A stretch of 64,000 nucleotides of DNA from Pachypanchax playfairii (Eukaryota > Chordata > Actinopteri > Cyprinodontiformes > Aplocheilidae). The stretch lies in the NCBI GenBank assembly GCA_006937955.1, contig SSNP01000017.1:4284496-4348495 (forward strand), given 5' to 3'. The notes beneath the pieces are model-generated. The model did not search any database, was not told the DNA's origin, and worked only from the letters and a program-made list of their open reading frames with translations. This document shows positions 48,390 to 59,800 of this stretch, in pieces. Position 1 is the stretch's first letter, and each line of letters begins with the position of its first letter. The position numbers were made by a program, and so were the translations under genes.

Positions 48390-48930
48390 CTGGATGGGAG
48401 GAAAGGATCAGACCATCTCTCTGATCAGCTGTTACAAAAGAAACGCAGCAGTGGTTCAAAACTAAATACAGAAAATATCTGGAACAGATAACAGGATGAT
48501 CAAGAAGTGAAGAACTCTGCAGGAGGACGTGGTGTCTTCCAAGTCAGAAAGAGAAAAGACAAAAGATTCCCCACATGCTGCAGTCCACTCAGAAACCCTC
48601 AAAACTAGCAAAGATGTCACCAAAAACATTTTTCAATTATTTTAGGAAGAACATTACTGGAAGTTTATTACATCAGAATCATCTATAGAAAAAAACCTCC
48701 TGAGGATTTTTACACAAAGCACAGCTGTCAGTTATCTGATCTCAAACTGCATCATATTAATGAGAAAAGTTCCCAAAAAAAAAAAAAAAAAAATCTGTAG
48801 GTCACTCCTACAATTTGGATGTGAAAACTCTTAAATTACATTTTTTATTTTAGATGTTTAAAAATGATCTCAGCTTTGGGAGCAACGATGAATATATATG
48901 ATATTAAATTCCCTTTCAGACACGCAGCAG

Positions 48931-48940
48931 NNNNNNNNNN
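48931..48940. other. Assembly gap (10 N)
   Basis: Ten N lie between the two identical copies, so they mark a contig join and not measured sequence. Confidence 0.99.
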
Positions 48941-50862
48941 ACCTAGAACCCTCTAGAGGAGATCCTTCCTGTCCATACCTAGAACCCTCTACAGGAGATC
49001 CTTCCTGTCCACAGCTAGAACTCTCTATGGCTCCCTGAAAAAGAACTGAGCTACAACAACACTTGAATTTCCCTTCAGGGATTAATAAAGTATTTTTGAT
49101 TTGATTGATTATCTAACCATCAGCTTCTTTCACATTGACCTCAGACACAGAGGCTGATTTTTAAAAAATATTTAGAGTTAGTAACAAAAATGTTTTCCTT
49201 TTATAAAAAAGTATCAGGTTGGGATGAAAGAGAAAATTTTTTTTTCTTTCCTACATTTCTTTACAAGGAATTCAGCTGGCAGAATGTCAGTTGCTGTTAA
49301 AAGGCGTGCACTTCCTTATTTGATGTATCCAACGGTTTTACTGGTTCATGATAAGCTGAGTAAATTTGAGTTACTATGAGTAACATTAAAAATTAAACGT
49401 CTGAACAGCCTAACTGATCCTATTTTACTGCACCGAAAGAGAAACATCTGAGTTATAATGATGATGATGTTTCTCTTGGATAGATTCATTATGAGAAACT
49501 TTACACAATTAATTCATTTCTTTAAAGCTTTGAGGACCTGAATAATTGTTTTGGGGAATTTAATTTATTATTGTGTCTTTAGTAGACGTTTTAGCTTTTG
49601 TCATCCCAAAACATTAGTTCGAGCTCAACGAGAATCCTTTTATATTCCCGACAAATAATACTAATTAATATTTTATATATCTGGAAAGGCATCAGAAACC
49701 TGGTTCTGGACCTCTGAGGTCTACAATGTTCTCCACGAGTCAAGCAGGAACTCATGAGAATTTACACAAGGTGAATCTTCCAGGAAGAATCTCCTGCATG
49801 TCAGTATTACCTCCTCCTGGATACATGCAGCACTATCAATAACACATCAAACATTTTAGAATGACTGTCTGAAGCTTCAGAAACACATTTCACCCACTAT
49901 TTAAAAACACTTCTTTACAATCAGTAAATAATATTTTGAGAAACAATTTTATTCCTGTGTGAAATTAAACATGCTACACTCTGATGGAGGCTCTTTGGAA
50001 ACAACAGTGTTAAACAATAAAGTGCACATTTGTTAGAAATAGTTTATTTTGATGAATCATTTCTCACAAAACAGAAAAGAAGCACATTTTTGTTAGGCAA
50101 TATAATTTGGATAAATCCAGGAACTATCAAAATGCTGAAAGTTTTTTTTCTAAGAAGCTAAATGAGGCTGTGAAGTCTGTCAGTAAAATCAAAAGTTATT
50201 AAAATGATCAGACAAACTCAAAATCCAGATCTCTGCCTACTATATCCAGACTATTACTCTCAACATGAATATTCAAAACTATGATGAATTTATCTGCATT
50301 CAGTCCGAAGATTCAGACAGAAACTCAGATGACAGTCGGGAGGACGACACACAGCTGGATCAGTGACAGGATGGATTTAATCTTACAGATAATTAGCTGT
50401 CAAATTCAAAACAAGCGAACACTTTCTATTAAACTTTGTAAATCGTTGTATTCTGCTTTTAATTCCATTTTACACAACATTTCTACTTTTTTGGAATTGT
50501 GTCTGTACACAAACATCAAGTAATATCCAGATGTTAGGATGGCATGTGGCTACATGATAACTTAAACAAAGTGACAAAAACAATGAATAAATTGACAAAT
50601 ATTATTATTAGTCATCCATAATCTAACTTTTCAGAGACAAAAATGTTCAGATTTATAATTTACAGTTTAACATGAGGACAAATAAAAATGAATCCTACTT
50701 GAAACACTTAAATCTTTAAAGGTTGAAGGATCGGGACGTGATCAGGGAAAATATTCAACTTTCTACAATTTATTCATAAACTACAAGATCTTTGTACCAT
50801 GAGGACGCTGTTTGAACATAGACTGACTCATCTGGCAGTGATAAACTTGGTGTTCTTAAAAC

Positions 50863-51148
50863 TAGTGATGTACCGATACAAATACTGGTATCGGGGCCAA
50901 TAACATTCTAGCGTACTCGTATCGTTAGTTAACCGATACTTAAAATATGAAAACTTTGCAATAATTTCACAGAAAATGTTTATTTTTCACTTGGAATTTT
51001 AGTTTTATTAATATTTTTTTTTTTTTTATCGAGTTTACCATCATTTGTATGATAGAAGTATCAGCATTGGTACTTAGTATCTGTAAGTACTCAGATCCAA
51101 GTATCGGTACCATATCGGTTTGAAAAAGGTGTTATCGTTGCATCCCTA
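50863..51148. mobile_element. Second copy of the hAT-type MITE (inside the duplication)
   Basis: Exact repeat of 46,758-47,043 with the same CTTAAAAC flanks, present only because the whole 4.1-kb block is duplicated. It is not an independent insertion. Confidence 0.9.
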
Positions 51149-51199
51149 CTTAAAACTCTGGAACCAGTCTGATCTGCTCCTGGATCAGTCCTGATACAT

Positions 51200-51873
51200 A
51201 ATTACAACAAGCATCTTTATTTGTTTTACATTAGTGCAAAAAAATAAAATAAAAAACTAACAAAAGAAACAAACCACTTTAATGTGCACAACAACAAGTT
51301 ATATACAGTAAATACAGACATGGTCATGAGACTAATATCAGCTGACGGACATGTTGACCAGTAGAAAATGATTCAGAGCTGATTCGTCTGTTACAAGCAG
51401 CTCATACAAAAACATAATCATACACACAATGCGAATTTAAACTTGTGCACAGAGATAAAAAGTTTCATACCTACATATTTACATTGACATGCAGCATTTT
51501 TAAGCCATAAAGCATCTATTTGTTTAGTCTGATGATACAGACAGTCTCAGTCGTGCGCGTTGTCAGTGACATGAAAAGGACAGATTGAGATCTTCAGTGG
51601 CACGTCGTCTTGTTTAGCCTCAGCACCGTATATTTAAGACTGGATTAGTTGCGTAACCCAATATTTATGCCCCACTTCACCGTGTTTGGACAAGATTTAG
51701 AGAAGTAAAGCAGCAGCATCAGTTAGCAGGAGAAACCCTAAACCATCGACCTGTTTGGTCTTTACATTCCCGTAACAAGTCTTTGAAGTGCTCACCGGCC
51801 CGTGTTTACTTTGGTTGGCTCTCCTCGGTGGGATTAAACCACATGGTCTTGAATCCATCACTACAGAGGTGAT
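51200..51873 (-). other. rcbtb2: rcbtb2 3' untranslated region (copy 2)
   Basis: After the TAG stop, the first good polyadenylation signal on the minus strand is AATAAA at 51,217-51,222, giving a 3' UTR of roughly 670 bases. The same sequence is at 47,095-47,768 in copy 1. Confidence 0.5.
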
Positions 51874-54800
51874 CTAGTTTTTGAAGGCCCCGTAGCGACT
51901 AGCTTTACTAATGAAGTTCCTGAGCAGGTCATGATCCATGTCTGCAAAGGCCTGGGTCTGCGTGACAGCTGTAAGGTGGTTGACACAAAACTTGAAGCAG
52001 AACTCCTCCAGGTCCTAAAAATGAAGAGGGCTATCTGATGAGTGCTGAGGAGAACACCTGGTTAGCTACTGTGCAGGTTCCTCCACCACTATGGTGTCTG
52101 ACTGTGTGTCAGGGCCTTTAAGCTTACCCGAGCCTCATACTTGACGGCAGCAGAGAGCAGAGTGATGGCGTTCTCCTCAGAGATGCCCCTCTTGATTGTT
52201 TCCTGACACAACCTCTTCAGTCTCATCTCTCGGTAAAAAGTAGCCAGGTCAAGCAGTCCTGCACACAATGACACACAGCTGAGTAGGTCTGGATCTCCTG
52301 CACAGACAGTCTGTTTTCTGACTGTAAAGATTATCAGACCATACTGAGGTTTACCAATAGCATCCTCTGGTGGCAGGTTAATGGTGTCTGTGTAGAGATA
52401 CTCCAGGAAAGCTCTGTACACCAGGTAGGAGAACTGATGGATCTCTATGGCGTCTTCATCTGTTTCATTCAACAATGTACGGAAATGTTCACACCTGGAT
52501 GGGAGGAAAGGATCAGACCATCTCTCTGATCAGCTGTTACAAAAGAAACGCAGCAGTGGTTCAAAACTAAATACAGAAAATATCTGGAACAGATAACAGG
52601 ATGATCAAGAAGTGAAGAACTCTGCAGGAGGACGTGGTGTCTTCCAAGTCAGAAAGAGAAAAGACAAAAGATTCCCCACATGCTGCAGTCCACTCAGAAA
52701 CCCTCAAAACTAGCAAAGATGTCACCAAAAACATTTTTCAATTATTTTAGGAAGAACATTACTGGAAGTTTATTACATCAGAATCATCTATAGAAAAAAA
52801 CCTCCTGAGGATTTTTACACAAAGCACAGCTGTCAGTTATCTGATCTCAAACTGCATCATATTAATGAGAAAAGTTCCCAAAAAAAAAAAAAAAAAAATC
52901 TGTAGGTCACTCCTACAATTTGGATGTGAAAACTCTTAAATTACATTTTTTATTTTAGATGTTTAAAAATGATCTCAGCTTTGGGAGCAACGATGAATAT
53001 ATATGATATTAAATTCCCTTTCAGACACGCAGCAGTACGTTGGGATAGAATTTGGTTGTTTTATTGAACTTTTTACTATTTATTAACAGTCCAAACATTC
53101 AACAATGTTTCACGATTAAAGTTTTCCTCTTTTTGTTTGAAATCTAAAATAACATGTCGACACTGTGACAAACACAAACCCAGTCTGACATCATGAATCA
53201 AACAGATATGATGTGAGTCAAAGTGAATTCATGATGTGATTTAAACAACAGAATATACTGGAAGTTCATCCCCGACACCGTGTACAAGAAGAGAAGCAGA
53301 TTATTCATAAAGCAGAATGAAACCTCAGATAAAACCATGTGACGTTTGTCTCAGACTTGGATGACGTCTCTAAACTAACTGCTGTCAAACGTGGACAATC
53401 AGTCACATGAGTAACTCTACAGGTCAACACCAGCTTGTTCACCAACACTCATCCAGCTACAGCCTCAAGCAGAAAATCCCTCAGCAGATTTATTTCACAA
53501 TCTTCGATGTGAATAAAGGTTTTTTTTGTGTAATAAAGTCTGTATTTTCTGTTTTACACATTTTAAATTATGAATTTACAGTTTTTAACTACACAACCAT
53601 CTGTACAAAGTTTATCTCCTTCATATCTCTAAATTATGATCAAAATTTAGATCCACTTTATTTATTTATAGAAAATACATACTTCATTTACTTTTTTGTT
53701 GACATGATCGTAAAAACTTGCTCAAGGGCCAGAACTGTATTTTTAGCAGACATTTACTTAATCGTGTTTCTGATTAATATAATCAGTCAGTTTTATTTTG
53801 TTTATCCATAAATAGTCAGCATTTACTCTGCTGATCGCTGCAGCCTTCTCCACAGGTAGTAAAACAAACAATCAAGTCTTCATTCTCCAAAGTTTAAAGT
53901 GTCATTTGTAAAGGTTTGCAGTATTTATGTGAGTGTGTGCAGTCTGTGATGATGCAGACAGACTGGCTCCTGACAGACAGAAGGAACAAAGCACTGGAAT
54001 GCAGATACTGAATACTTAAGCGATGTTAAAAAAAGACACGTGGGAAACAATAAGCCGCTCGCTGCTTCCTTGAGACAAACAGGAAACTCTCCAACATAAA
54101 GTTTCAAGCATCTAGTCAGTTTAATTTGTTTTAACAGAATATGTTTGTTGTTATGATGTCAGAAAAATGATCAAAGTCTTTATCATGTGTTTTTAAATGA
54201 GATAATTCAATAACACATGTTTTTTTTTCCAGATCATGCAGAATATCTGAAAATGAGAAAACAACCTGTCATGTGACTGAAATGAAAGTCTGGATGAAGA
54301 TGACGGTGTCTGAGAGGAAAGACAGAAAAGGATCTTTCAAATCAGAGTGTGAGAAGTGAAAGACTCAAGAATCTTGTTTCACTTCCTCAAATATTATTAC
54401 AGCCACTTAAATATAATCTGTTATTTTCATAGCAGTGACTCTTAAACTCTAGATTAAACTCCTTGTTTTAAGTCGGACTGACAGTTCTGACTTTCGTATT
54501 TTTCAGCTCGGCTCATTTTAACTTTCCTTTTTGTTTTTGTCTATTTTACAGATTTTGTGTCTAATATTTTAAATGTATTTTTTGTGTATTTTACTGTAAA
54601 ACAATTTGTGTTTTTTGTCTGGAAAAGGTGGAATAAATTAACTTTACTTACAACAGACTTTATAGTGATTTTAAAATATTTTGGGGCAAATGATAAACAG
54701 TAACTCCCAAAAATTACTAGTGAGAAAACAATCATCTTAATTAAATATTATATAGAAAAATAGTTGAAACATCCACGTGGCAGATAAGGTTTTAGGATTT

Positions 54801-57800
54801 TTTCTTTACCTGATCTTCAGCAGCGCTTTGTGAACATAAATGCACTTTCCATCAACCAAGAACTTGAGGTCAGAAATCTCTGGACTGTCAAACTCCTTCT
54901 TTAAAGACTGAGCAACTGTCATGTAGTCGTCCCCATCTGAGAAATGAACAAAAACAACAGATTTTTATGTTTGTTTTTTCTGCAAACTGCAACTATCTTT
55001 CAAAAGAAATTAAACCAAATGAAGTAAAATGAGCTGTAAGATTTTACAGTAAACAGAAATCCCACAGCCTCTACAGGGTGTGACATCATCTTATTACTAG
55101 TACAGAAACTGTGATCTCAGGTAACTTTATTTACATGCTCATGACTTCCTCTAATAGTAAAGAAGTTATGAGCAATGGTGTGAAATACAAAAGTCCACAT
55201 TTGTTTTTGTACTATTGCAGTGGAAATGTATTAAATACTGAACTCAGACTGTTTGAAGTTGTTTGTTAGTTTAACTGATTTGAATGATAGATGATATGAG
55301 CTTCAAACCAAACAAAGTAAACAGAAAATAAAAGCTGTAAAGCGAGACGTGTCAACACTCCCGGCGTTAAATCCAGCTCATGTTCACATTAGATCAACAC
55401 AGAGAGGAAACAGGGTTTCCTGTTTGTTTCTTAGACCCTATTTGGAATTTGCACCCCTGACACAGAAACATGCGCCTGCTGCATCATTATCTCTGGGCCA
55501 AAGGGTGAATGTGACAATGGAAACAATTTCAAAAATTCTACCAAAATCCATTAACTGTAAAGAATTTTTGACCTTTTTGACCCATCAACCAACAGGTTAA
55601 ATGTTGCAATGAGAGTCATTTCAAATATTCACAAAAAAAATCTCCTAATTATTAAAAACTGTTGAGCTTTGTTGTTATTTTGAAGTTTCTACAGTAATCT
55701 TACCTACTGAGAGAAGGTGCCACGTGACGGCTGGCGTGGCGAAGCAGGCGAACACGTCATCAGTGCTGCTGAAGTGTGTGACGTGAGGGCTGGACACAGC
55801 CTGACCTCGACACTGACCCCACATCAGAACCTGGCCGCTCTGCGTCTTGGCAGCTGATGTGTGGCTGGTGTGACATGCAGCCACCTCAACCATCCTGTAA
55901 GAAAATCAGAACTTAAACCTTCTGAAACACTGTTGTTGATTTCACACTAAGACTATTACAGATAATAAAATGATACTTATACAGATAATAAAACTTCTTT
56001 GGAGTCCATGACTTGATGCTAACTGTGTGATATTACCATGATATCCCTCATTTAGTACTGAATGAAGCCAAGGTACTCACCTCTCCTTGTCTGTGTTTAT
56101 TAGGGTGGGAAGAGCTTGATTAGTTTTATTGCCTGTTCCTAACTGTCCATAAGAGTTGGCCCCCCAGGCATACACCAAACCATCATCTGTGAGCGCCAGC
56201 GTGTGTGCATATCCACATGCTACCTGTGTGTTTAAAGCAGAATGTATTTAAAGTGAATGTGAACAGGAAATGAAATTAAATTAGATGATATCTGGGTATT
56301 ACCTGATATCATCTTTTTTATTACCTGAACTATGTTGATTCCTTGGAGGGCAGCAATCCTGCAGGGGGTCTGCTGATTTCCATTGTTGCCCAAACCCAGC
56401 TGCCCATTGCAATTATAGCCCCAACCATAGATCTACATAGAACAAACCCAACGATGTACACGCTCTCATTAGAAAACAACATGGTGTATAAATACATCAT
56501 GTACAAAATATATTTCCTTGTACAGAGTCAGATATAATTCACATTTTAGTCTGATGTTAAAGTAGAAATGTGTTTCGTTACCTCTCCATTGTCCAACACA
56601 GCCATAGAGCAGAGCTGACCACAGGCTATGTTGACCACCACTTTGTTCTGCAGGCAGCTGCTGACACGACGCGGTGTTGGCTGATTGGCAGTCGAACCAG
56701 AACCAACTTGGCCTGAGTTGTTGTAACCCCACGCATACACCTGGTCACAGCAGTGAAGGTAAACAGTTCAAACAAATGCACACGCAAAGAAACAGAAACA
56801 AACACGCCACATGACTTACCTCTCCATCACTAGTGAGGGCGATGGTGTGGTGGGAGCCACAGGCTACTTCTGCCACTCTCTTGTTGAGGAGGTTGGTTGA
56901 CACCAGGGCGGGGGTCAGACCGTGGTTGGTGGTCCCGTTTCCCAGTTGGCTGTAGCCATTGTGGCCCCAGGCAAAAACCTCCCCATCTACACAACAGCAG
57001 AGACATTTCTTTATGATGTCACAGAGGTTTCATAAACAGATGCAACGCAACTAAGGTCCACTGCCATTCTCATGCCTGATTATATGTATATTGATAAAAC
57101 CCCATTAGTGGAGCTAAAATCCTGTTAAATATCAGAGTAACAATAGTGAATAGAGGAGAACTGAAAGTGACATAAGAACTTTTGTATCTGTCTCCAGTTA
57201 GAAAAGAAAGAAGAAACAACAGATGTGCAAATACCAAGAACTGATGAAGAGAAAGAAGTAGAAATACAGGTTCTACCAGAACAGCAGCATACATAACCCA
57301 TAGATCTTTAATAGTTACTAATAGAGCAGGGCAATATAGTCAAAAGATTTATACGATATATATTTGAAAATTTGCAGTAACTATATAACTGACGATATGA
57401 CTGACAGATTACATACTTTAAAACTTCACCACAAGTTTGTTGTGTTCCTGCCCTTCGCTACGACCAGCCGCTTGCAGGTTCTGCAAACATGGTGCTTTGC
57501 TGTGTATCTGACAACTGAAAACCAAACCAGTTCCACATCATGGAAGTTGCATCTTTTTTGCAAACCAATTTTGGTTCACCTGTAGGTCAATGAACTGCTT
57601 TCGCCCCCCTCCTTCTCTGTCGCCGCCATGTTTCCTCCCCTTGTGCATATGATCAGATGAAAACAAAAGCACTGCGTATGCACATTTCACTCATATTCTA
57701 TCACGATATTTAATTTTCTTATCATTCTCTAATGTTGTACTGGTATTACTGTGAAAGGTATGATATGCCCCAGCCCTAGTCAGTACTACTACTAATCAGT

Positions 57801-59043
57801 GGTAGTTTAATGTACATTAGCAGCTGGAGTGAAAAACTAACCCCAAAAAGGATTTCCCCCCAACTAAAGTAGTTACAGTCTATAACTGAATCAAAATTTT
57901 GACTTTTGAGACATTCATTCAACTATACATGCAATTAGAAAACAACATCAAAGAAAAGGCAGAAATCCTAAACTGTTTTTTTGGATGGGGCTCAATCCCT
58001 CATCCCCTGGAACAAATTCACTTTGGGGTCAGATTTGCTGAACTTTTATTTTCTGAACTGATTACCTGCTGTGGCCATAACCACATGAGGTCCTGTTCCA
58101 TAGCTTAGAGACACGATCTTCTTTCCACATAAAACATCAATCCTGCGCGGCTCAATAGTGCTCTGAAGGTCTCCGAGTCCTAAACAGCCACTGCAGTTGG
58201 TGCCTAAAGCAAAAACCTAAAAAAAAAAAAACAACAACAAACATTAAGAGCTTTAAATACATCAAAAATATCTGGAAAACACTTTAATATAAGTATAAAA
58301 CTTATTTAATAATTAGAATTTTAATTAAGTTTATCATTTTATTGCTTTATCAGTTCCTGTGAAACAGCATGTAATATTTGTAAGAAAAGTAAGTAATATA
58401 CAAGTAATAGTAAGATATTTATAATTTTAAGTATACATAAGAGTCTATTTATTCCAACTTTAGGTAAAAAAAAATTACTCAAATTAAAATCAACCAAGAA
58501 AATGACACTGTATACTGAGCAGGTAATTTTAGCACAACTTTTGGCAAAAAAAAAAACACTAAAATGCCTTTTTTTGACACCACTTCCTGCTCTGAAATGT
58601 CACCTGTTTAATCAACAGAGACAAACATGGATGCACAGACGAGGCGACGCGTGCACAGAACATGTCCACAGGATAATTATAGAACATTCTTAGGCATTAG
58701 GCCAGTAAGACTAAAGATAGCCTGGTTCTATCTGCTTATCTCTGCTCTAAGAACTGCCCACTATGTCCACCAGAGAGCGAGAAGCCTGAAGCATTTTCAA
58801 CCATCTCTAAACAGAAAATGATCAAATCAATATCTGAAAGTAGATCAGGTCAGTCTGGCTGCACCACTCGATTAAACAAAGAGATTAAAGGACTCTTGCT
58901 TGAAGCCTTAACATTACCTCATCATTAACTGTGACATAAAGAGCTTCGTTTGCAGCACTGCCAAACACACAAGCTTGCCGGATGAGACGAAGCTCCTCAG
59001 GAGGAAGGAGGGCAAATACAGGCCACTTCCCCACGTCCAGCAT
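51874..59043 (-). CDS. rcbtb2: RCC1 and BTB domain-containing protein 2
   Basis: Eleven coding exons, high to low: 59,043-58,918; 58,216-58,066; 56,986-56,820; 56,740-56,582; 56,432-56,325; 56,223-56,081; 55,894-55,704; 54,936-54,810; 52,494-52,355; 52,258-52,128; 52,014-51,874. Splice sites are canonical and phases consistent, giving 527 residues. The protein begins MLDVGKWPVFALLPPEELRL. RCC1-type propeller repeats follow (about 40-330: WGHNGYSQLGNGTTNHG, WGYNNSGQVGSGS, WGYNCNGQLGLGNNGNQ, WGANSYGQLGTGN, MWGQCRGQ). Then come a BTB domain (about 350-450, DLKFLVDGKCIYVHKALLKI) and a BACK-like end closing ...FISKASRYGAFKN. TNCSGCLGLGDLQSTIEPRR and FADMDHDLLRNFISKASR fit RCBTB2 better than RCBTB1, and the lpar6 neighbour supports this. 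The missing extra N-terminus of human RCBTB2 resembles RCBTB1. Proteins of this type are thought to act as Cullin-3 adaptors. The exon at 59,052 starts three codons before the Met. Confidence 0.9.
53036..54809 (-). other. rcbtb2: rcbtb2 intron (unique part)
   Basis: Single-copy continuation of the intron between the exons at 54,810-54,936 and 52,355-52,494. The 134-residue frame at 53,407-53,811 is AT-driven and not believed to be coding. Confidence 0.7.
57325..57780. mobile_element. Possible non-autonomous DNA transposon inside an rcbtb2 intron
   Basis: The left side has GAGCAGGGCAATATAG. The right side, read in reverse, has TAGGGCTGGGGCATATC. These are imperfect inverted repeats of the GGGCTGGGC(A/G)ATAT type frequent in fish DNA transposons. 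The interior is AT-rich with palindromic ATCG/ATAT strings. No clear target duplication was found and the borders are approximate. Confidence 0.4.
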
Positions 59044-59711
59044 GCTACTCAGCTGTAAGAGAAAAGGGAAAATAAAAACAATCACAATACAAGTTAGAAA
59101 GAATGAAAGACTTACAGTAAAATGCAAAATGCTTAGTCTCAGGAAGCAGTGGAGGGCTGTCATAATGTTATAAGCCATTTTAACTGCATAGTTTTACCAA
59201 ATAGATAAATATTTCAAAACATTCAGTGTCTTATAACATCAGTCTCGTTCCAACAACTGCAATTTGTTTTGTTAATTAAGGCTGCTGTTTTTATTCTAAT
59301 AAATACAAACTGAATCCAAAGAATATTCAAATGAAAGAAACAATCATGTGATTCTCTGGGAGCAGCTGACAAATGTGGAGTTGCACTTAGCTTGAACTCT
59401 CCAATCACACATGCACACTTCTTCCAACATATTTTAACAGTTCAAATGCAAAATAAAATACAAACAAAAGAACTTAAACCTTTCCAGCTACCAACTCTAA
59501 AGTTTCCAAAACAACTACCGAGCTTCTAAGCGAAAGGAGTTTTGCTGTTGCTACAAAGTCGCTAACGAGTGTTTCCCGTTTACATTACCTTAACTGTTGT
59601 TCTAGCTACTGTTTCCTCCGTTGTATCGGTATATAATCAGCTGCAAAACTTTACTAACTCTAAAGGAATCATATCAGCAGTGTGGCGTGAATCTAACAGC
59701 CGTGGTTGTAC

Positions 59712-59800
59712 CTTGTTGTAGCGATATTTCATCGCTACATTACAGCCAGGAAAAAGAAAACACTCCACAGCTAACTTCCTGTACTCTCATGGTGCGTTTA
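59712..59800 (-). promoter_or_regulatory. rcbtb2: Probable rcbtb2 first (untranslated) exon and promoter
   Basis: On the minus strand a donor AACAAG|GTACAA sits at 59,712/59,711, preceded by a leader of unknown length. An ETS-type CAGGAAGT (minus strand, 59,774-59,781) lies in this leader region. The first coding exon at 59,052 begins at an acceptor, so an upstream leader exon is required, and this is the best candidate. Confidence 0.4.

Larger units (their letters stand above)
44836..48930. repeat. 4,095-bp direct duplication, copy 1
   Basis: Every stretch I compared is identical to 48,941-53,035 at a constant offset of 4,105. A T-run of 14 (46,909 on) and an A-run of 19 (48,775 on) have the same lengths in both copies. 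It ends exactly at the ten-N gap. See the findings for why this is probably an assembly artefact. Confidence 0.95.
48941..53035. repeat. 4,095-bp direct duplication, copy 2
   Basis: Starts at the base after the ten-N gap, in the middle of a minisatellite unit, and matches copy 1 to its last base. Past 53,035 the sequence is unique and continues into rcbtb2 intron. This copy is the one physically joined to the upstream rcbtb2 exons. Confidence 0.95.

Noticed and set aside
53407..53811. 134-residue + strand frame in the rcbtb2 intron
   Set aside because: It is rich in I, F, Y and N as expected from AT-rich DNA, antisense to rcbtb2, and matches no motif I know.
51874..59043. Calling the RCC1/BTB gene rcbtb1
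   Set aside because: Some stretches (short start, LPPEDAIG, EIHQFSY) resemble RCBTB1. The TNCSGCLGLGDLQSTIEPRR and MDHDLLRNFISKASR segments and the lpar6 neighbour favour rcbtb2, although a fish-specific mixture keeps some doubt.
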